Origin: Burkholderiales bacterium
Lineage (GTDB): Bacteria; Pseudomonadota; Gammaproteobacteria; Burkholderiales; Burkholderiaceae_C
Assembly: GCA_947377275.1 (NCBI GenBank)
Contig: CANCFV010000008.1
Span: forward strand, 1-63,882
DNA length: 63,882 bases
Direction: 5' to 3'
Made by a program: the position numbers and the translations under genes. The notes beneath the pieces are model-generated. The model saw only the letters and a program-made list of their open reading frames with translations. It had not been told where the DNA came from and did not search any database. Shown here piece by piece: positions 61,305 to 63,882 of the stretch (positions are counted from its first letter, which is position 1; each line of letters starts with the position of its first letter).

Positions 61305-62240
61305 TCAATACTGAGGGAGGGTGTCAGAAAAGCTCAGCACCTCGAAATGAAGCTGCGTGCCGGTCGGGTCGATCGTGGGCGCGCCCATGCTGATGATGCC
61401 GCTGCCGTGCAGGGTGCAGGTGCCTCTGCGCAAGGTCAACACCTGTTCATCGTGATCAAACTTGACGTGCGTGCCGTTGTAGCTGAGGTCGGTGAGGTAG
61501 ATGTGCCCACTGTGCGATTCGATGCGCGCGTGCGAGCGAGACACCCGTGAGTCGCTCACGCAGAACGAGGCCTGAGGGCTGCGCCCCAGCACGATGGGCA
61601 TGTGCGCCGTTGAAAAAATGCGCTCGGTACCCAGCCACATCAGGCGCACGCCGTCCGGCATGTCGGTGGCGCCGGGCTCCATGATCATGGTTGACTGCGT
61701 GTCGCCAAAACGACGCCCTTCCATCCGAAGCACAGCCACGGGTTCTTTGCGGCCGCGCAGGTGGAGTTTGTCGATGCTGCGAAAGCGTTCGTGCTGGTCT
61801 GACGGCAGCTGGCGCAGGAGTTGCGCCGTCGTCAGGGTTTCGTTGTCGCCGGCCAGATCCAGCAGACGTGCGGCCACGTTCACGGCATCGCCAAAGCAGT
61901 CGCCGTCCACCTCGACCATCTCGCCCCAGGCCACCGCCACCTTCAGCTTGATGGCGGGGGCCTTGGTGGGGGCTTGGTCTGCCACAGGGCTGATGCGGTC
62001 GAGCGCCTCGTGCAGGCTGTCTGCGGATTCGACCGCGCGCTCGGCATCGTCGTACACCGCCATCAGCCCGTCGCCCAAGGTCTTGATCACTCGGCCCCCC
62101 GAGCGGGCCACGATCTGTCCGAGCAAGGCCAGGCTGTGCGTGACCACTGTGGCGGCCTCGGTGTTGCCAAGCTTGACGTAGAGCGCCGTGCTGCCGCGCA
62201 GGTCGGCAAACAGAATGGCTCGTTCCTTGGTGGTTTCCAT
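61305..62240 (-). CDS. Adenylate/guanylate cyclase fused to an FHA domain
   Basis: 311 aa from the ATG at 62240. Residues 1-175 are a class III nucleotide cyclase with every catalytic residue: metal Asp13 (FADLRGS) and Asp57 (GDG), purine-contact Lys53 and Asp114, and transition-state Asn121 and Arg125 (NVAAR). Lys and Asp indicate cAMP rather than cGMP. Residues 210-300 are an FHA domain (VLGRSPQASF, SRVSRSHARI, LSYNGTHVKF) that binds phospho-Thr. So it is a cyclase controlled by, or docked to, a Ser/Thr-phosphorylated partner; no kinase lies in the window. Confidence 0.92.
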   Translation of the reverse strand: METTKERAILFADLRGSTALYVKLGNTEAATVVTHSLALLGQIVARSGGRVIKTLGDGLMAVYDDAERAVESADSLHEALDRISPVADQAPTKAPAIKLKVAVAWGEMVEVDGDCFGDAVNVAARLLDLAGDNETLTTAQLLRQLPSDQHERFRSIDKLHLRGRKEPVAVLRMEGRRFGDTQSTMIMEPGATDMPDGVRLMWLGTERIFSTAHMPIVLGRSPQASFCVSDSRVSRSHARIESHSGHIYLTDLSYNGTHVKFDHDEQVLTLRRGTCTLHGSGIISMGAPTIDPTGTQLHFEVLSFSDTLPQY

Positions 62241-62326
62241 GGAGGGCCATCTTGCAGTGCAATGGGGGCCATTGGTGTGACGAATTGCACACCTTTCAGC
62301 CCAGATTTGCTGGCCCACCAAAGAAA

Positions 62327-62347
62327 AACCCGGCACGGGGCCGGGTT
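62327..62347 (-). terminator. Rho-independent terminator after rpoD
   Basis: Minus strand: stem AACCCGGC / GCCGGGTT with a 5-base loop followed by a T-rich tail (TTTTTCTT), 42 bp after the rpoD stop codon. Confidence 0.9.
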
Positions 62348-62388
62348 CTGGGTGATCTGGTCGCCTCGCAACGCGGGCGTGCCGGCGA

Positions 62389-63882
<1,494 letters not shown>

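Overview
The window is about 64 kb of a GC-rich, gene-dense bacterial chromosome. It reads as a betaproteobacterium of the order Burkholderiales, probably near the Comamonadaceae or Leptothrix-type relatives. That placement is inferred from gene content and protein style: an RpoD with a long acidic segment, a PEP-CTERM protein, a Phenol_MetA-type outer-membrane protein, an And-type dioxygenase and a DUF2177 membrane protein. Both ends are cut inside housekeeping genes: guaA (3' part) on the left and rpoD (3' part) on the right. I see no rRNA, complete tRNA, CRISPR array, transposase or phage gene.

Region 1 (1.5-25 kb) is a very complete polyamine/putrescine catabolic locus. A MocR/GabR-type regulator faces gabT-gabD (GABA to succinate) and an EamA exporter. 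Facing them is an almost continuous minus-strand block of about 18 kb. In transcription order it holds a second glutamylamine synthetase (puuA2), a class III aminotransferase, an SDR, a GntR/FCD regulator, a PuuD-type hydrolase, puuA, the putrescine ABC importer potFGHI, an outer-membrane barrel, puuC, a lipoprotein amidohydrolase and puuB. Together these cover outer-membrane entry, periplasmic capture, import, gamma-glutamylation, oxidation, dehydrogenation, hydrolysis to GABA, and GABA to succinate. The palindrome TTGTGATCACAA or a close variant lies upstream of puuA2, upstream of the GntR gene and directly before puuD. It is the best candidate operator of this regulon.

Region 2 (25-30 kb) is a large CHASE-PAS hybrid histidine kinase with a receiver and an Hpt domain, flanked by gene-poor DNA.

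Region 3 (30-41 kb) is an aromatic-compound cluster: a flavin monooxygenase; an SDR with an outer-membrane MetA-type channel; an AraC regulator; a three-component Rieske dioxygenase (large subunit, small subunit, Rieske ferredoxin, flavin/2Fe-2S reductase); a second AraC regulator; and a dienelactone hydrolase fused to a SnoaL-like domain.

Region 4 (41-49 kb) holds stress and accessory genes: a DUF2177 membrane protein, a PNPOx-type flavin protein, an internally deleted fasciclin gene, katG, an orphan PEP-CTERM protein, and a TetR regulator divergent from a Baeyer-Villiger monooxygenase plus alpha/beta hydrolase pair.

Region 5 (49-64 kb) is mostly core metabolism and signalling: tadA, ETF-ubiquinone oxidoreductase, an SDR, a thioesterase, the scoAB CoA-transferase, rmuC, a possible small Cys-rich ORF, a GAF-PAS hybrid kinase overlapping hemH, an adenylate cyclase-FHA fusion and rpoD.
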